Part shown: piece by piece, positions 24,372 through 26,078 of the stretch
Numbering within the stretch: the first letter of the stretch is position 1
Layout of the letters: every line of letters begins with the position of its first letter
Source of the DNA: an uncultured Dialister sp.
GTDB taxonomy: Bacteria > Bacillota > Negativicutes > Veillonellales > Dialisteraceae
Length of the DNA stretch: 26,078 nt
Assembly: GCA_900543455.1 (NCBI GenBank)
Contig: UQRR01000022.1
Location: 1-26,078, forward strand
Direction: 5' to 3'
Translations under genes and position numbers: made by a program
Notes under the pieces: model-generated
What the model saw: only the letters and a program-made list of their open reading frames with translations
The model's database searches: none
What the model was told of the DNA's origin: nothing

Positions 24372-25129
24372 CAGGCATCACCTTCTTTCAGAAAATCAGG
24401 ATTCGATGGCAGACCGTTCATGAACTGCCGTACTCTTTCATCTTTGGATGCATACAATTCTTCGGCTGTCCCTACCGCAAGGAACGAGCCTTTATACAAA
24501 AAAGCCATGCGGTCCGCGATCATTTCCGCAGACTTCAAGTCGTGCGTCACGACGACGCTCGTCGCATGCAGGACCTTTTGCGTTTCTTTGATCAAAAGAC
24601 TGATATCGGTCGAACGGATCGGATCCAGCCCCGCTGTCGGTTCATCATAGAGAATAATCTTCGGCTCGAGCGCGATCGCTCTGGCAAGGCTCACGCGCTT
24701 CTTCATACCGCCGGACAGATTGGCCGGCATGAGGTCTTCGATCCCGTCAAGGCCGACCAGATGCAGCTTCTCCTTCACGATGGCATTGATTTCTTCTTCA
24801 GAAAGTCGGGTGTGCATGCGCAGACCAAAGGCTACATTTTCTTTCACATTAAGGGAATCGAAGAGGGCGGAATACTGGAAGACCATCCCCATGGAGCGGC
24901 GCTCCTCATTCAGCTCTTCTTCGCTGAGCTGTCCCATATCCTTCCCGTTCACAAGGACTTTCCCGGATGTAGGGCGCAGAAGACCGATGATGAGCTTCAA
25001 GAGTGTCGATTTCCCGGAGCCGGACGCTCCCAGGATGACCATCGTCTCTCCGTCTTTGATGGATAGACTGACGTCTTTCAAGATATGACGATCGCCAAAA
25101 GTCTGGTATACATGCCTGATATCAATCAT
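24371..25129 (-). CDS. mlaF: ABC transporter ATPase MlaF
   Basis: Cytoplasmic ATPase driving the phospholipid transporter. Walker A GASGSGKST (34-42), Q-loop VFQ (Gln85), signature LSGGM (138-142), Walker B IILYDEP (158-164) and H-loop His196 are all present. The ATG at 25129 gives 252 residues, with GAGG 6 nt upstream. The frame reaches a TTG at 25141, but the ribosome site argues against it. It starts 8 nt after mlaE and overlaps mlaD by one base. Confidence 0.95.
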   Translation of the reverse strand: MIDIRHVYQTFGDRHILKDVSLSIKDGETMVILGASGSGKSTLLKLIIGLLRPTSGKVLVNGKDMGQLSEEELNEERRSMGMVFQYSALFDSLNVKENVAFGLRMHTRLSEEEINAIVKEKLHLVGLDGIEDLMPANLSGGMKKRVSLARAIALEPKIILYDEPTAGLDPIRSTDISLLIKETQKVLHATSVVVTHDLKSAEMIADRMAFLYKGSFLAVGTAEELYASKDERVRQFMNGLPSNPDFLKEGDA

Positions 25130-25137
25130 AGAACGCC

Positions 25138-25899
25138 TCAAAACAGAATGGACGAGAGCAGGTAATTCGCCGCAAAAAGCATAATAATCGAATACACCAC
25201 GGACTGGGTGGTCGCCTTGCCGACGCCTTCTGCCCCTGCCGTGCAGGTCATCCCGCGGTCGCAGCCGACCAGCGCGACGATCATACCGAAAATAACCGAC
25301 TTGAAAACACCGATGTACAGGTCAGAAGGGACGCAGTACACATGGATGGAGTGCATGAAGGTATAGGAGGAGACGCCATGCGTGAGCGATGCGACAATCA
25401 TCCCGCCGCCGACGCCGATGGTGACGCCAAAGACCGTCAGAAGCGGCAGCATCGTCATGCAGGCAACGAGCCGCGGCACCACGAGATACCCCACAGGACT
25501 CACCGCGAGGCACCTTAGCGCATCGATCTGCTCGGTCACCCGCATCGTACCGATCTCAGCCGTGATGGCTGCCCCGACACGCCCCGCCAGGACGACGCCG
25601 CAGAGCACAGGGCCAAGTTCGCGCCCCATGCCGATGGCTACAATCGCACCGACGGTGAAGTCTGCGCCATACTTTGTGAGCTCGCCCGCGATCTGTACAG
25701 AAAGCACCATACCGGTAAAGAGCAGCGTCAATGCCACGATGGGAAAGGACAGCACGCCCAATGACATGCACTGCTTCATCGTCTCCCGCCCGCGGAATGC
25801 GCCGATTTCTTTCACGGCTGCCGTAAGGAGCAGGATCACCGCTCCCAGCTGATGAAAGATACCGATGGTATAGCGGCCAAGCGTTTCTAAAAATGACAT
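25138..25899 (-). CDS. mlaE: ABC transporter permease MlaE
   Basis: Integral inner-membrane permease of the MlaE/YrbE family, 253 residues with about five or six hydrophobic segments. The family core is easy to see: GMGRELGPVLCGVVLAGRVG, AAITAEIGTMRVTEQIDAL and VSPVGYLVVPRLVA. AGGAGG lies 11 nt upstream of the ATG at 25899. It is the first gene of the mlaE-mlaF-mlaD run. Upstream sequence in the window is repeat DNA, so its promoter is not resolved. Confidence 0.95.
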   Translation of the reverse strand: MSFLETLGRYTIGIFHQLGAVILLLTAAVKEIGAFRGRETMKQCMSLGVLSFPIVALTLLFTGMVLSVQIAGELTKYGADFTVGAIVAIGMGRELGPVLCGVVLAGRVGAAITAEIGTMRVTEQIDALRCLAVSPVGYLVVPRLVACMTMLPLLTVFGVTIGVGGGMIVASLTHGVSSYTFMHSIHVYCVPSDLYIGVFKSVIFGMIVALVGCDRGMTCTAGAEGVGKATTQSVVYSIIMLFAANYLLSSILF

Positions 25900-25920
25900 G
25901 AGTGGGGAGACCTCCTTTCA

Positions 25921-26078
25921 GGTTGATGGGTTCAGGGTTAGCCCACGGGGCGTGCTGCCCCTTGATTGGGGATGAAAGCCTCACTTGAATGAGAAATTAG
26001 AAATTAGAAATTAGAAATGAGAAATGGTGGTGCGGCGCATAAAAACATGGAAGCGCCGCGGAGGTTTGAAACTGGCGG
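25921..26078. repeat. Repeat mosaic upstream of mlaE
   Basis: It contains GGGTTCAGG (25928-25936), the TAGCCCACGGGGCGTGCTGC linker (from 25938), GGGGATGAAAGCCTC, a GAAATTA/GAAATGA heptamer array (25990-26025), a GCGGCGC/GCGCCGC hairpin (26032-26038, 26053-26059) and the start of GTTTGAAACTGGCGG, which matches the same position after the hairpin at 16646. The window ends inside it, so whether an inverted right end follows is unknown. Confidence 0.8.

Overview
The window comes from a diderm Firmicute of the class Negativicutes, most likely a Veillonellales relative such as the Dialister/Allisonella/Megasphaera group. The evidence is the pairing of an anaerobic cobalamin (cbi) cluster with an outer-membrane biogenesis cluster: mlaEFD with a long barrel-tailed MlaD, tolC, tamB, bamA, ompH/skp genes and lpxD. 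Genus and species cannot be settled from the sequence alone. Every gene I accept lies on the minus strand, so transcription runs from right to left in window coordinates.

Right and centre (about 25.9 kb down to 8.1 kb) is the envelope cluster. In transcription order it holds mlaE-mlaF-mlaD (a lipid transporter whose MlaD appears to cross the whole envelope), a TolC-family protein, TamB, a short sigma-70-family factor, a single-pass Pro/Ala-rich membrane protein, BamA with three POTRA domains, an unrecognised exported protein that looks like three POTRA-like modules plus a small C-terminal barrel, three consecutive OmpH/Skp relatives (two with lipoboxes), and lpxD. Together they would move phospholipids between membranes, insert outer-membrane proteins, chaperone them through the periplasm and start lipid A synthesis. 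The sigma factor and membrane protein between tamB and bamA are candidates for local envelope regulation.

Between lpxD and the next gene is a 30-codon remnant of an outer-membrane barrel gene (7930-8022) that keeps its own terminator. A YajQ-family gene follows. The left third is the cobalamin cluster in the order cbiD-E-T-F, a repeat-filled gap, then cbiG-H-J-C, closed by a strong hairpin terminator. Genes within each cbi block overlap or abut, including a 139-nt cbiG/cbiH overlap. I saw no cobalamin riboswitch ahead of cbiD.

Nearly every intergenic gap longer than about 250 bp is filled by one mosaic family of repeats. It includes 7-nt tandem repeats of several unrelated sequences (GTTCAGG-, GAAATTA/GGAATGA- and AGTCACT-type), a GC-rich hairpin module with GCGGCGC/GCGCCGC arms, and shared linker modules. 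Two loci carry inverted, element-like copies whose two ends have the same heptamer type, although the type differs between the copies. The least understood items here are this repeat system, the POTRA-like 430-residue protein and the sigma/membrane-protein pair.
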